64,000 bases of DNA. Origin: Maratus speciosus. Taxonomy: Eukaryota; Arthropoda; Arachnida; Araneae; Salticidae. Positions 21,101 through 32,061 of this stretch are shown piece after piece. The stretch's first letter is position 1. Each line of letters starts with the position of its first letter. The stretch is from assembly GCA_963932465.1 (NCBI GenBank), contig OZ010792.1, forward strand, positions 281,773,836 through 281,837,835, read 5' to 3'. Position numbers and translations under genes: made by a program. A model generated the notes under the pieces. The model was given only the letters and a program-made list of their open reading frames with translations, ran no database searches and was not told the origin of the DNA.

Positions 21101-22003
21101 TATTTAACTGTAGACGTGAACGTACTCATGAAACAGCTTTAAAAAGCACCCATGTGTCCAATCTTAAAGTATAAATAACTTGAACGCATAGTTCTTATTG
21201 CATAAATATTACAATGATCTACGATCGGTAACGGTAAAAAAAATTCATTCCTGGTTTAGCCTGTTAACATGAATTGCAAAATACGTTGAATAAAGAACAG
21301 ACGTGTGGTATGTATACAGTAATGTATAATAATCCAAAGGTAAAAGTTTCATATCTTGAAATTCATGTAATCAATCATTTATTTTTCACGATTCCTTGAC
21401 AGGATATTACAATACTTTCTTAATAAAATGTATTGGGTTATTTTGAAGAATTAGTTTTAAAACACGGGTGGTGGATTTTATGTTTGAAATCTATTTTAGT
21501 TAAATGTCAGCTAAAGATATTACAATAGGCGACACGTTGCTTTTTATATCAAGCAAAGATAATTATAGTTTCAAGTGAAAAGCAATAGATAAGCATAGTC
21601 AAATAAACAGACAAAATCATGGCTATTTGACAGAACAATAACATTTTAATCAAGTTGAAAATTTTACCTCAAACGTGGCAAATGAGGTGCTTTCGCACTA
21701 TGACTAGTTTTATAAATATTCTGATCTTGATACAGTAGCTGTTGCATTCCTATGCAAAAACCCATGAATACAAAATTTATTACAATTACATATATTAAGT
21801 TCAGTAATACGAAATAATATGACTCCATCTTAAATGGGCCGTAATCACCATGGCAACCTAGAATAAATCATGTCATGGGATATCAGTGAATTAACGGATT
21901 TAATAGAATGAAGAAAACTTTTATTAATATCTTTTAAGTTTTGATTCGATTTTTATAAAATTTGAAATGACTCGACTATTGCAACGATCAATTTGACGAT
22001 TAA

Positions 22004-22917
22004 AGAATATAAGTTAAAACTGGTGTGAATGAATAAGAACAAAAAAAATCTTCTTAAAACACCATCAAAAATTTTTTTAATGCGCTAGGCCTTTCGAAAG
22101 ATCCGAGTCTTTCTTCGTCAGGCGCAAAGAAGACGTGCTTCTACTACGAAAGCAACAGCAAGACGAAAGTGTCTGGCTGTTGCTTTCATAGTAGAAGCAC
22201 GTCTTCTTTGCGTCTGACGAAGAAAGACACAGATTTTTTGAAAGGCCTAGCGCATGTCTGGCTGTTGCTTTCATAGTAGAAGCATGTCTTCTTTGCGCTT
22301 GACGAAGAAAGACACAGATCTTTCGGAAGGCCTAGCGCATGTCTTGCTGCTGCTTTCATAGAATCACTACACACAGTCATGTAAATAGTAGGTGTTTGAT
22401 ATTGTGTTGTAATGTGTTTCTAATTGTCATGTTAAATATTGTGTGTTAAATGTACTGTGACGTATATATATCCAAGAAAATTGTAAACAATTATGCAATC
22501 ACATTAGGTGAAATGATCCTCATGTAATCACTACATACAGCCATATATCTCGATGTGAAATCTTCGGTTCGCCCAGAAAAATTGGGTAATCAATTGTGAT
22601 TGTAATTGTAAATCTCACAGTAACCGAAATAAATCTCAGCAGCTTGATCAGGGACCCGACGCTCCCTCTCAGACTCTGGTTGAGAGTCGGGAGGAGTGGA
22701 TGTGGTCTACCCCTCGGGATTGCACTAACACTCTAAAGCGAAAGCTGAGTTCCCGAGGTGGTCATCGCTGTCATCGCTGTTGCTGCTGCTTTCATAGTAG
22801 AAGCACGTCTTCTTTGCGCCTGACGAAGAAAAACTCAGATCTTTCGAAAGGCCTAGGGCATTTAAAAATTTTTGATGGTGTTTTAAGAAGATTTTTTGTT
22901 CTTAATTTGACGATTAA
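22004..22917. mobile_element. Foldback element with ~115-bp inverted arms and a 14-bp direct flank
   Basis: The left arm (22035-22155, from AAGAAC through the ATCTTCTTAAAACACC block, CTAGGCCTTTCGAAAGAT, TTCTTCGTCAGGCGCAAAG) is repeated inverted at 22794-22903. AATTTGACGATTAA occurs at 21990-22003 and again at 22904-22917, directly after the right arm, and looks like a target duplication, although 31 bases lie between the left duplicate and the left arm. The interior includes tandem copies of the arm and a G+C-richer block (22640-22780) with CCCCTCGGGATTGCAC. No coding frame is credible. Confidence 0.65.
22176..22345. repeat. Tandem ~85-bp units inside the foldback element
   Basis: Two consecutive direct copies of a unit starting TGTCTGGCTGTTGCTTTCATA and ending AGGCCTAGCGCA, then a truncated third. 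The preceding left arm is the same unit inverted, so 22080-22258 can form a long hairpin. Confidence 0.75.
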
Positions 22918-23389
22918 TTTCAACGATCGGTCTATTGCAATGAGTAATTCTGCAACGATTATATATATATTAATTTTCAAACCATTTGTTTGAGTAGTTT
23001 TTTAGCTGTTATATGCGGGCAGACGGGTGGATCAGACGACGACTATAGGTGCTATGTATTTATATGATTACTAACGCACCTAAAAAATCATAAAATAATT
23101 GTATTTTCACCAACAATAACTCAGTACGAAAATGATTGAAATAAATTTGCTCTCTAAAAATGCATGTAAAAAGAACCTAAACAGTCATTTTACTTAACTG
23201 GTTAGAAGGCTCTATGATCTGCAATGGAAAGAAAATTCATTTATGTGTTTAATATTTAAATATGAATAAAAAAAATACGTTGAATAAGGAATAGTCATAT
23301 AGGGTACGAACACGTCATATTTTAGCACCCCAATTCCCTAATAGTAATCATCGCGTTTCTGCCATTAAATTAGACGAAGATTACGATTT

Positions 23390-23710
23390 AGAAATAATGG
23401 TACGCAAAATTAGAAACACAGCGAACCCGGGACATATTATTGTTGTTGTTGTTGTTACTAATGCCCCTTGGCCAAGTGAAACTATAGACCATGTTCTAAG
23501 TCACAAGGTGAATTCATTTACTTTTCATTTGACGACGCACTATAGGGGTAGAAATTTTTGGCTTCGAATTTCTCCACAAATTTAACCCTAACCAACAAGA
23601 CGGGGTTCTCGGCTCGGTACCTCTCTCCCAGATGCAAACCTCCTAGCGAGAGGACATGCCACTCCGTTGATTTTTCGTGCCGATCTGTAGCAGCGACCTA
23701 GGATACATAT
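23390..23710. other. G+C-richer non-coding block, possible old dispersed repeat
   Basis: Contains TTGTTGTTGTTGTTGTTACT followed by AATGCCCCTTGGCCAAGTG and later CTCTCCCAGATGCAAACCTCC and GCGAGAGGACATGCC. It stands out from its A+T-rich surroundings and has repeat-like composition, but I see no second copy in this window and no coding potential. Confidence 0.25.
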
Positions 23711-24126
23711 TATGCAATAATCAATTCAAGAAAAAAGTTTTATATCTTGAATAGTGCGTAACCAATCACTTATTTTTCATGTTTCTTTGCCAGAATGTAA
23801 GAATGCTTCCTAAAAGAATTGAACTAAGCTATTTCAAAATATTAATTTTCTAAATAGCGTTGTTGGATTTTTCTCTTGAAATGTATATGATATTAACTAC
23901 ATTTTTCACTCCAGTAAATGTAAATAAAAGATATCAGCAAAAATTTCACTTTGGAAACTTGTGACCAGCAAAGATAACACTGTTCAACAAGGTATCGGTT
24001 TCTCATGAAGTAAATGTAATTTATTTATTTTATTTTATTTTATTTTGATTTTTTAAGGATGTTAACATGTTGAAATTTTTCCATCGCCTACAAACTTTGA
24101 AAAAAAAGGCTAATTTTAATACTGTT

Positions 24127-24598
24127 TATAATTGGGTACCACAACCATAGTAGACAAAGTCCATTTTGAAAAAAAAGTGAGATGAGGACGAGCCCTTGAG
24201 GACGAGCAACCAGTATTCGTGTTTTGTAAGGTGCTCAGAATTAGTGATTATTCTCACCAGTAAATTTTTATTGTAAATTTTGTCTTGTTTAATCCGTGCA
24301 ATTTCCCGATTCAATTAGCTAAAAATTTCTGTTTTAAAAAACCGGTGTTTAAAGATTAAAAATTCTGTAAAAGACGTTCGTCTCGAAGGGGTTAGAAGTT
24401 GCATAAAACCTGTTTTCTCTACTACCATAGTAAAAAAAACCTGTTTTCGCATACTTTCCCATATATGGCATCTGTTTACAGACTTGGTTCATTGTGCGAG
24501 AGAATAAAACAGATTTTAGGCACTTTTTAAATGGACTATATCATTTTTTTCTTTCAAAATGAACTTGGTTTACTATGGTTGCGAGCCCCTCAATTACA
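24127..24598. mobile_element. ~470-bp foldback/MITE-like element
   Basis: Imperfect inverted arms at about 24127-24178 and 24543-24598 share CAACCATAGTA, AAG(T)(C/T)CATTTTGAAA and an outer ATAATTG / CAATTAC. The non-coding interior has another ACCATAGTAAAAAAA motif at 24423. No target duplication could be assigned. Confidence 0.45.
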
Positions 24599-25642
24599 AT
24601 ATAGCATAAGGATTTTGACACTCTAATTTAGTTATAAAATAAAAAATGAATCAATTTCAAAGCTGAAAAGTAAGATTACAGTATTGAAAAATTACAGAGT
24701 TACATATATATATTTTTTAGAAAGATTAAAGAGAAATTATAAAAATATAAATAAAATTTAGATGATTTTTTTTTTTAATTAGTCATATTTTTAATACATA
24801 TTTGGATCCCAAAAAATGACCAAATTTCAAAACTTCACAAAATGGATGAAATCGGCATAATTGAATGCGGCTTCTTATTCTAGCAACGGCACATTTTATA
24901 AAAATATGCTAAAAATTTCCTTTCGAATATTTACCACAAGAGGGAGCTGCGTTGATTAAAATCCGACAATTCTGCCGGAAAACAATATATATTTATTTCC
25001 AGGTTAAATTTAATAAATCAGATAAAACTTTTTTCAAACTGTAAAACTATTTTCTCTGCAATTATAGTTTGTATGCAGAAAAATAGTTTATTTACATCGT
25101 AATGATATAATGGATTTTAAAAAATGACTTTATATACAAAACATTTGGAGGCGAAAACGACGGAAGAAGATTATAAGAAAATGACGCCGCTTTTAACAGT
25201 ACTGCGTTAACCTCTTGCCTGTGATGCCTGAACTCAGTTCGGGCAATGCAAATGCACCAATTTTAGAATGCCCGAAAAATTGGTCTTTCAATTCCGTGAA
25301 GCCCGAACTCAGTTCGTCTAATGCATATGTAATTTACCATTTTCCCAATAGATGCCGATACTTTCCCGCAAAAAGTTCGGCAGTTTCGCACCATTTGTCA
25401 GATATTTATAATTAATAATACCATAATGTACCAATAATACCATATTGTAAAGGATTTGTGAAATTCAAAGGAATCTGAGGGACATGGAATTCATGGCAGT
25501 TGCTATAAATTATAATACTGTTGTATTAGTTTATTATATTTATCTTGAAAATATGTTATTTAATTTATTTTGCTATAATTTGAGCAAAAATTACTGTAAT
25601 CCATTAACATTTTCCATACATCTGAAAATAATGAATATAGTA

Positions 25643-26812
25643 CAGTCATTCAGGGTAACTTTGAACCATGGGGTGTAACTTTGCACCACCTCCTATTTTT
25701 CGATATTTTTGACTCCAAAAGACTTAATAAACTCCAGAACTGTTCTCTGTTGGCAAGGTTTTAACCTGGGATTTTTACTCTTTATTTTAGAAAATAAAAT
25801 AGCAACATTATGCGTAATTAATTGCATCATCTAACTATTTTTGTGAAGTACTGTTTTCAAGTTAATTTTGAATGCTGTTTTGAAGTTGTTGTAATCCAAT
25901 TAAATTTTCATAGAAAGTAACAATATACTCATATATAAGACATGTTATTATCTAAATGTTGTAAATGTGTTAATATTTTGTGATTATTTATTTATTAATA
26001 GTTAATAAAATGTAAAATAAGAAGGCACTAACATTTTACCACATTTTCAGGGTAACTTTGAGCCGGCTTAAAGTTATACTGATGTTTATAATTCACTGAT
26101 TATAGGTGCTACTGTGAAAAATTTCCCATATTTGCACGTATATTTTATACAAATGCCGAATAAATATTTTCACAAATATGCGTAAAATACATAAAATTCA
26201 TTTAAAGGCGTTTTTCGGGGCGGAGCTATTCAAATTTCAGATTTTGTACGTTCGACATTTTTTATTCTTATTTGAATAATACTAGTACTAGTATGTATTA
26301 CTGTAAGTATGGATATATTATTGAGATAAAACATTGAAAATTGTTTTTCACTGCATTTTTATGTTTTATATGAACAAGAAACAGTTTTTTTTTTTTCCAA
26401 ATATTCATGGTTCTCTTCTTCCACTTTTCTTGTGCATAATATTTGTTGTAATATCATAAATTATACAAATCTTGTGGTGTTGGGAAATGTAAATTCGGAG
26501 TATTTACATATCTGAAAACATTTTTGGGGGTTTAAAGTTGTCCTAACTATAATACTTTTTTTTATAATGGATTATTTTAGATGATATTTATCATATGGTG
26601 CAGTTACCCTAAATGGCTGGGTAACTTTGAACCAGGTTAAAAATTCATTTTTTATTGCTTTTATTCTTATTATTCCTTAATTTTTGATAGTCAAACAATA
26701 ATTTAGGATCATTTCTTCTCTTTTATGCCCCTAGTTGCAACAATATTCTTAAAATAAGAGTGTGACATATGGAAATAGAGAAAATGTGGATCAAAGTTAC
26801 CCTGAATGACTG
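25643..26812. mobile_element. TA-flanked mariner/Tc1-type non-autonomous element
   Basis: Perfect inverted ends CAGTCATTCAGGGTAACTTT / AAAGTTACCCTGAATGACTG, flanked by TA at 25641-25642 and 26813-26814. The AGGGTAACTTTGA motif recurs inside at about 26047 and 26618 (and inverted near 26599), giving several internal binding-site-like repeats. No transposase frame is present in 1170 bp. Confidence 0.82.
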
Positions 26813-26826
26813 TAATTATTTCGTTT

Positions 26827-26828
<2 letters not shown>

Positions 26829-26859
<31 letters not shown>
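26829..26859. repeat. T-run of about 31
   Basis: Homopolymer tract just outside the TA-flanked element and within the piggyBac-like one. Confidence 0.95.
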
Positions 26860-27259
26860 CAAATAATCTATTTCTAACATTTTGATGATAATAACGAACA
26901 AAATTAAAGATAAATTATTTTTTCCCTTTTTTGGTACGTTTTTCTCAAATATATCCCTCAGGCAAGGGGTTAAAATCCTATCTTGTTGGATATACTTAGA
27001 TAAAATATAATTGTAAGCTCTTATTTCGAGGCTTCCTTTATAAAAGTATGGTAAAATTTTAAAGAACTAATTATCATCCATCCATTTTGCTTTGGGTTTT
27101 AATTACCATAATTAATGTATAAATAGATCTTTTAACTTTATTAAATGACACATTTCTGAATTTTTAATATATCAAAGCATTTAAATTTCTAATTTCGAAA
27201 TTTATTAAAGTGTGAATGGTAATAAAGGTATTTAACGCTACACTGCATAGCGATACATA

Positions 27260-27300
27260 CACTGGTGTCCAAAATTAAGGACCAGTCACAAAATGCTAAT
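27260..27300. mobile_element. Single end of a Tc1/mariner-type element
   Basis: CACTGGTGTCCAAAATTAAG preceded by TA resembles a Tc1/mariner terminus. I found no inverted partner in the window, so this is at most a truncated remnant. Confidence 0.3.
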
Positions 27301-27860
27301 TTTTAAGTAAGCGAATACTCAAAAGGAAATAATGTAATACAAATAATTACTATCCCTACAGCACAGCTAGTCCATACAGCATCTCATTCATGTCACAGAT
27401 GGTCACAAGTGTCACAGTCACTACGGTGAAACAAAAAATAGGAAATTCCACACGTCTCATTTTGAGTCTCAAATGATCACTATATGTGACTCCACTGAGA
27501 CGTCAATGTGACTGCTGCTTTGTGACGAGTCACCAGGTGACTTTACAATTCAGACTCGATTCAGGCTAAATTCAGGCTCGATTTTTGGCATTCCGGGACC
27601 CACTCAATACATTTTAATCTCCATTTTCCACCTGGAAGAAGAGAGAGGCCAAAAAACCAAGCCTGTATTTAACGCCTATTGCGTACAGCGCCATCTACTG
27701 TTTGTAATTCGAATTAAAATCATAAAGCACAGTAAAAAAAACTTTTGACCTCATGCATAACCCTCCTGCAAGAATTTTTTAAATATCTGTCACCGTTTGC
27801 AAGTTATTGAATTTTGAAATCAGTCAGTCCTTTTTAGAACACCCGGTATATATATATATA
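27301..27860. other. Non-coding, no recognised feature
   Basis: Includes a GTGAC/GTCAC-rich patch (27395-27545) with many TCACAGATGGTCACAAGTG-like repeats. It has no coding frame. Confidence 0.4.
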
Positions 27861-27862
27861 TA

Positions 27863-29819
27863 CAGTGTGCCCACGTATAACCTGACCGACCTTTATTTTC
27901 GCAACCGTTGGTCCTAGATGCATACTTCCAATTACAAAAATGGTATTTAAATAAGGTAAAGAATTATTTTTAAAGCGATTTGGGTCAAGAAAAACATTTC
28001 TTAAAAAGTTACGAAATTTAAAGTTTTATACGGTTCCCCGGTCCTATAAGTTATATTTAGTAAAATTTTCCTGTTACACTGACAAGTAAAACAGAAAAAA
28101 TCCCGTTATTCTACGATTAAAATTGACCGAGTAATAGCTGTTTAAAGTCGGGAATATTTTTTGCAGCAAATTAGGGGTCAGTCAAAAATTTAGTAGAAAT
28201 ATAATTTCGTCAGATATATTAAAAAAGTGCTTTAGAGTAAAATTAGCAATGCAATATAAATTTAAAATCTTTAATCATTCTGACATATTAATACAAAATG
28301 TACAATTTGTAATAAACATATAAGAAGAAAAAACCCAGACTTTTTGTTAAACAAAATGATGAAAATTAACAGCTTCAGTTCTTTACAAAATGATACATAT
28401 TTTAAAATGTTATTAGATTACACAAGCCTGCAAATGTTGGGTTATGTCATGTTTTTTAGCTTTTAATAATTGATTCTTGTGTATTCTGTACCACTGAATC
28501 CGAATTTGACCTTTATTTTTTACCATCACGTAAAGATTTTTTGCAAATCGTAAATTAAAAAAAAAAGAAAAAATAACGAAAAATTGATACTATAAAATAG
28601 ATGTAATGGTTGTGTTTTTAGCTTTTGAAAATTGATTCTTGTGTATTTTTTAGCGCTGAATCCGAAAATGACCTTCATTTTAAACCATCACGTCAGGAGT
28701 TTTCTCAAATCGCAAATTTCAAAGTTAAAAAGCTCAAAGTTATAATTGATCCCCCCTCCTCACCCAACCTCATCGGATCCCTGAGCTGTTTAGCTGTAAG
28801 AAACCCAGTATAAGCCAAAAAATTGAATAAATTATTGAATTAAATAAAATTAAACTGAATAAAAGAGTCTTACATCTATTTTATAGTATCAGATTTTTCG
28901 CTATTTTTTAAACTTGAAATTTACGATTCGCGAAAAATCCTGACATGATGGTTAAAAGTGAAGATAATTTTTTTTACTCAGCGTTAAAAAATACACAAAA
29001 CGTAATTATAAAAGTTAAAAAACACAACAATCGCAGGTTTATGTTATCTAATCTAAAACTCTTTCTTAAACTTGTTGACGGTAATCTATCCGAATTTTTT
29101 GTGTTATCCTCTAATATAAGTATGTATAAGATGGCAAACGTCGAAATCATAAGAATATTACATTGTCATTGGATGTAAGTCAGTATGTAAAATTTAACTT
29201 CGATCAGAAATTTAAAAGTGAGTTAATGTTCGAGTTAAAATTTTATTTTAAACGGGAAAGACGATCACTGCAAGTTAAATAAAACCTTATGAAAAGAACA
29301 TAATTTTTTAAAAAGAAATCATAGCCTCAAATCCTTACAAAATAAAACATATGTTAAAATACATTTATTTTAACTAATCTGAGACTTAAATTTAACTCAA
29401 TCGTAATAGTTGTACGATTTCTTTCAAAGTGCAGATACTTTGAAATAAGTTTAAGTACTTTATGTACGACCCCTGAAAGCATCGCCGAAATCATCTGTTT
29501 TGATATGCAAAAAAGTGATATAAGTCATGCATTTCAAAGTTTCATAACCCGGCCAATTTTAATGTTAGATGAATGGGACTTTTTTTGTCTTACTTGTTAG
29601 TGTCACAGTAAATTTTTACTAAATATCACTTATAGGACCGGGAGACCGTATAAAAATTTAAATTTCATAATTTTTTAATAAATTTTTTTTCTTGACCCAA
29701 ATCGCTTTAAAAATAATTCTTTACCTTATTTAAACCATTTTTGTAATTGGAAGTATGCATCTAGAACCAACGATTGCGAAAATAAAGGTCGGTCAGGTTA
29801 TATATACGTGGACACACTG
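27863..29819. mobile_element. TA-flanked element with very long inverted repeats (~280 bp or more)
   Basis: The left end, CAGTGTGCCCACGTATAACC, and the right end, closing ...ACGTGGACACACTG, are inverted copies, with TA at 27861-27862 and 29820-29821. The inverted match continues inward for about 280 bp (to about 28140 and from about 29545), including AAAATAAAGGTCGGTCAGGT-type, GGAAGTATGCATCTAG and TTGGGTCAAGAAAAA-type blocks. The middle has further inverted blocks (about 28500-28610 against 28865-28960) and direct repeats of TTGATTCTTGTGTATT at 28470 and 28631. No coding frame is found. Tc1/mariner-type by its target duplication. Confidence 0.8.
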
Positions 29820-30132
29820 TATATGAAAACATTGTAGTAATAGTAAGTAAACTAGTTTTGCAGTTGCCTAAATTTTGTCATAATAATTTTCAACTGTACT
29901 TTGCATTTTTCTGCCTGGTAAAATAAATCCTTGGCTGGTAAGATTTTCTAGAAATTCTCCACCCCTGATTATGTGAGAAAAAGAGGAAATTACATTTTTT
30001 TTTTATTTATTTATTTATTTACTTTAATTGATATTTTTTCTGCAAGAAATAATGAGAAACATCAATGTCATATTTATTTGCTTCAATTTTTTCAGCTATT
30101 CATTAACAAGTTTTTCTTGTATGTTATACAAT

Positions 30133-30381
30133 TGAATAATATCGATATCGGTATTTTCCAGACCATCCTTTTGCACCTTCGGAATCGACAAAGAAACCCA
30201 TGAAAGTCATGATAACTCATCTGAGTCTATGCAGCCACAGGCTGGCATAGTTGCAGCTATAAATATTTCTGAAACATCACAGGATAATAGACCTCAACTT
30301 TCCAAACCTAAAAGAGTTGACATCACACATCCAGTTTACAACATCCAGCTTCTTTCACGTCAACGTGAGCTAAATTCCTAA
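30133..30381 (+). CDS. Unidentified short open frame, possible exon or retrocopy remnant
   Basis: In the frame ending at TAA 30379-30381, about 80 codons are open after a TGA near 30134. The translation from about 30160 is polar and ordinary in composition (CTFGIDKETHESHDNSSES, then ITHPVYNIQLLSRQRELNS), unlike the low-complexity noise around it. TATTTTCCAG just before 30160 could be a splice acceptor. There is no ATG near the start. I do not recognise the protein. It could be a terminal exon or, given the 43-A run at 30610, part of a retrocopy. Coding status is unproven. Confidence 0.25.
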
Positions 30382-30605
30382 AGCAGATATTAATTTTCCA
30401 GTCAAATCTATCAAATTCGGAATTTTTCCAGTGATACCTTATCTTCTGCCAGCTCCTGGCGCTTGTCCCCCTGAGCTGCTACCAGTGATATCGGCTGTTC
30501 TATTTAGCACTGTCTCAGCGATCTCGCTGCCTGTTACTCCACTTTCGATCACGAAGTTTTTAATTCATAAACAATTACTATTTTCCTTTCTCCTGAAAGT
30601 TGGTA

Positions 30606-30609
<4 letters not shown>

Positions 30610-30652
<43 letters not shown>
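30610..30652. repeat. A-run of 43
   Basis: Uninterrupted A tract about 230 bp after the open frame ending at 30381. It could be the tail of a retrotransposed transcript or a simple homopolymer. No AATAAA precedes it and no flanking duplication was recognised. Confidence 0.9.
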
Positions 30653-30656
<4 letters not shown>

Positions 30657-31484
30657 AGGGAAAGATGACTTTCATGCGGAATTTTTGAAGTTGCCGGATT
30701 TTTGAGGTCACACTGTATTTTCGGAATAAATTTTTGAAAACAATATGAAATACAATCTATAAATTTTTAAATATAAATTAAAAGACGTTTCCTGAAGCTT
30801 CAAACATGCGAATCCAAAATTACAGCTCTTTCTGCCAAGTAGTTTTTGAGTTATGCTTAAAAAACTACTCGAATTGTTATGAGTTTCGCAATGATTACAA
30901 ATGAATTTAACATTAAGAATTCCAAACTTTAAATTCTCGTAATTAATATACTACACTTAACCGAATGACTTTCCGTTTGGTATCATTAATCAAACCAGCC
31001 AATTATAATGTATTGAAAAATTCAGATTTCGATACAATTTCAGTAAGGACGCAACTCCCTAAGATTATTTTTTTAAACATAAATTGAAAGAAACTATAAT
31101 TTCCCGTTTAATGGCTATTTCCATTTCTTCTGGGACAATTTGTCGATTAAAATGTATGGGGTGTTGTTCGCTTCTTTTGTTTGGTCAACTCTATATTCAG
31201 TTTTTACTCGAAGTCCCATGTTCGTCTGTCCACGTATGTTTGTAGGCACAGGACGTCACTAAATAAAGGCACTAAATAAAAAAAGTGCTTATTTAATAAA
31301 AAGTAAACTGTGAAAGCTATTGAGTTTATTCTTGCAAAAGTATGATGTGTAACATCAGAAATTTGTTGAGTACGCTTCCTTGTTTTATTTTCAAATATCA
31401 CCTACAGATGGAACTGTAATTTCTCAAACTGCAATTCCGTTTAAATGAATCTTGCAATTGTGAATGCCAACCACTTTTTTTTAA
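30653..31484. other. Non-coding, no recognised feature
   Basis: A+T-rich sequence with only short random frames on both strands. Confidence 0.45.
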
Positions 31485-32061
31485 CCATTTGGAAAATGCT
31501 TATTGTCCTCGGTCAGGGTAGGAAATCAAAAACATATCTGAAGCGTTTTATTAGTTGAATCCCGCATTTTATTCGTTTTCTGACTGGTCTATACAGTAAT
31601 CTGTATTTTCCCTTTACTTTCAACAGAGATAAATACTTGTGTTGCCACTATGACAAAAAAGTAATAAAAACTACAAAAAAAAAATAATAATAACTGAGAA
31701 ACAAATTGAGATACAGCTTTCAAACAAATTGCAATTAAAAATGCATTTTTTTCTCTATACGACGATATAAAAAGTAATATTGTGGGATGTTTAGAAGTTT
31801 AAGAATGAAATTTCATTTAAAATTGGCCCAGGAATATTAATGTTTCCATAATCCATGGTGTACGTAATGTATGACCAGCTCCGTAGAAGTTTAAAAATTT
31901 ACAGTACCGAAAATTGTAAAACTGGAATTTCTTTTAAAATTTGTTCATGGTGGGTCCAGGAATATTAATGTTTAATCCATGGCGTACATAATGTATGATC
32001 AAATCAGTGCGATTTTTTATGTCTTTAATTTTAGTCTTTGAAAAAATCATTTTCCAAATGG
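31485..32061. mobile_element. 577-bp repeat with inverted ends, copy A (near-identical to 57588-58159)
   Basis: Begins CCATTTGGAAAATG and ends with its exact complement CATTTTCCAAATGG. A second copy at 57588-58159 matches over its whole length with few differences. Similarity continues about 30 bp past the right inverted repeat (GTCGTTGTAATTTGTTAAAT, then GTT repeats). Inside, a unit with CCAGGAATATTAATGTTT and ATGTATGA is present twice. The central part (CAAACAAATTGCAATTAAAA) is shared with the diverged family at 841-1407. It is non-coding. Confidence 0.7.

Larger units (their letters stand above)
21685..23081 (-). mobile_element. Dispersed repeat copy split by a foldback insertion (relative at 41878-42421)
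   Basis: Reverse-complement relative of the repeat at 41878-42421. Both carry an AGGTGC...-type end at each border, a TTTTATAAAATTTGAAATG(A/G)CTCGAC block and a block with CCATT(T/C)G, TGGGTAGTTTTTGCTC-like and TGTTATATGCGG(G/A)CAGACG. Here the two halves are separated by the insertion at about 22004-22903. Confidence 0.6.
21100..23990. repeat. Diverged direct duplication flanking another repeat (21100-21660 and 23100-23990)
   Basis: The two outer segments share, in order, AATACGTTGAATAA(A/G)GAA, a block around AAAGTTT(C/T)ATATCTTGAA, AATCA(T/C)TTATTTTTCA, and 'gttggatttt', 'tgtttgaaat' and AGCAAAGATAA blocks. The unit between them (21685-23081) belongs to a different repeat family, so either a larger unit was duplicated or an insertion lies between duplicates. 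Confidence 0.45.
25211..26969. mobile_element. piggyBac-like non-autonomous element containing a nested insertion
   Basis: TTAA at 25207-25210 and 26970-26973 bracket inverted ends CCTCTTGCCTGTGATG (left) and the complement of CCCTCAGGCAAGGGG (right). TTAA duplication indicates piggyBac-type transposition. About 587 bp belong to this element once the nested unit at 25643-26812 is removed. Near the left end, CC(C/T)GAACTCAGTTCG is present twice (about 25228 and 25303) and is nearly self-complementary, so each copy can form a hairpin. Confidence 0.65.

Noticed and set aside
22077..22380. Two overlapping minus-strand frames with KKTCFYYESNSQT
   Set aside because: Products of the tandem arm units of the foldback element.
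30431..30658. 75-residue frame ending in poly-Lys
   Set aside because: The last part is the A-run and the rest has no recognisable feature; a short open frame also exists on the opposite strand of the same stretch.
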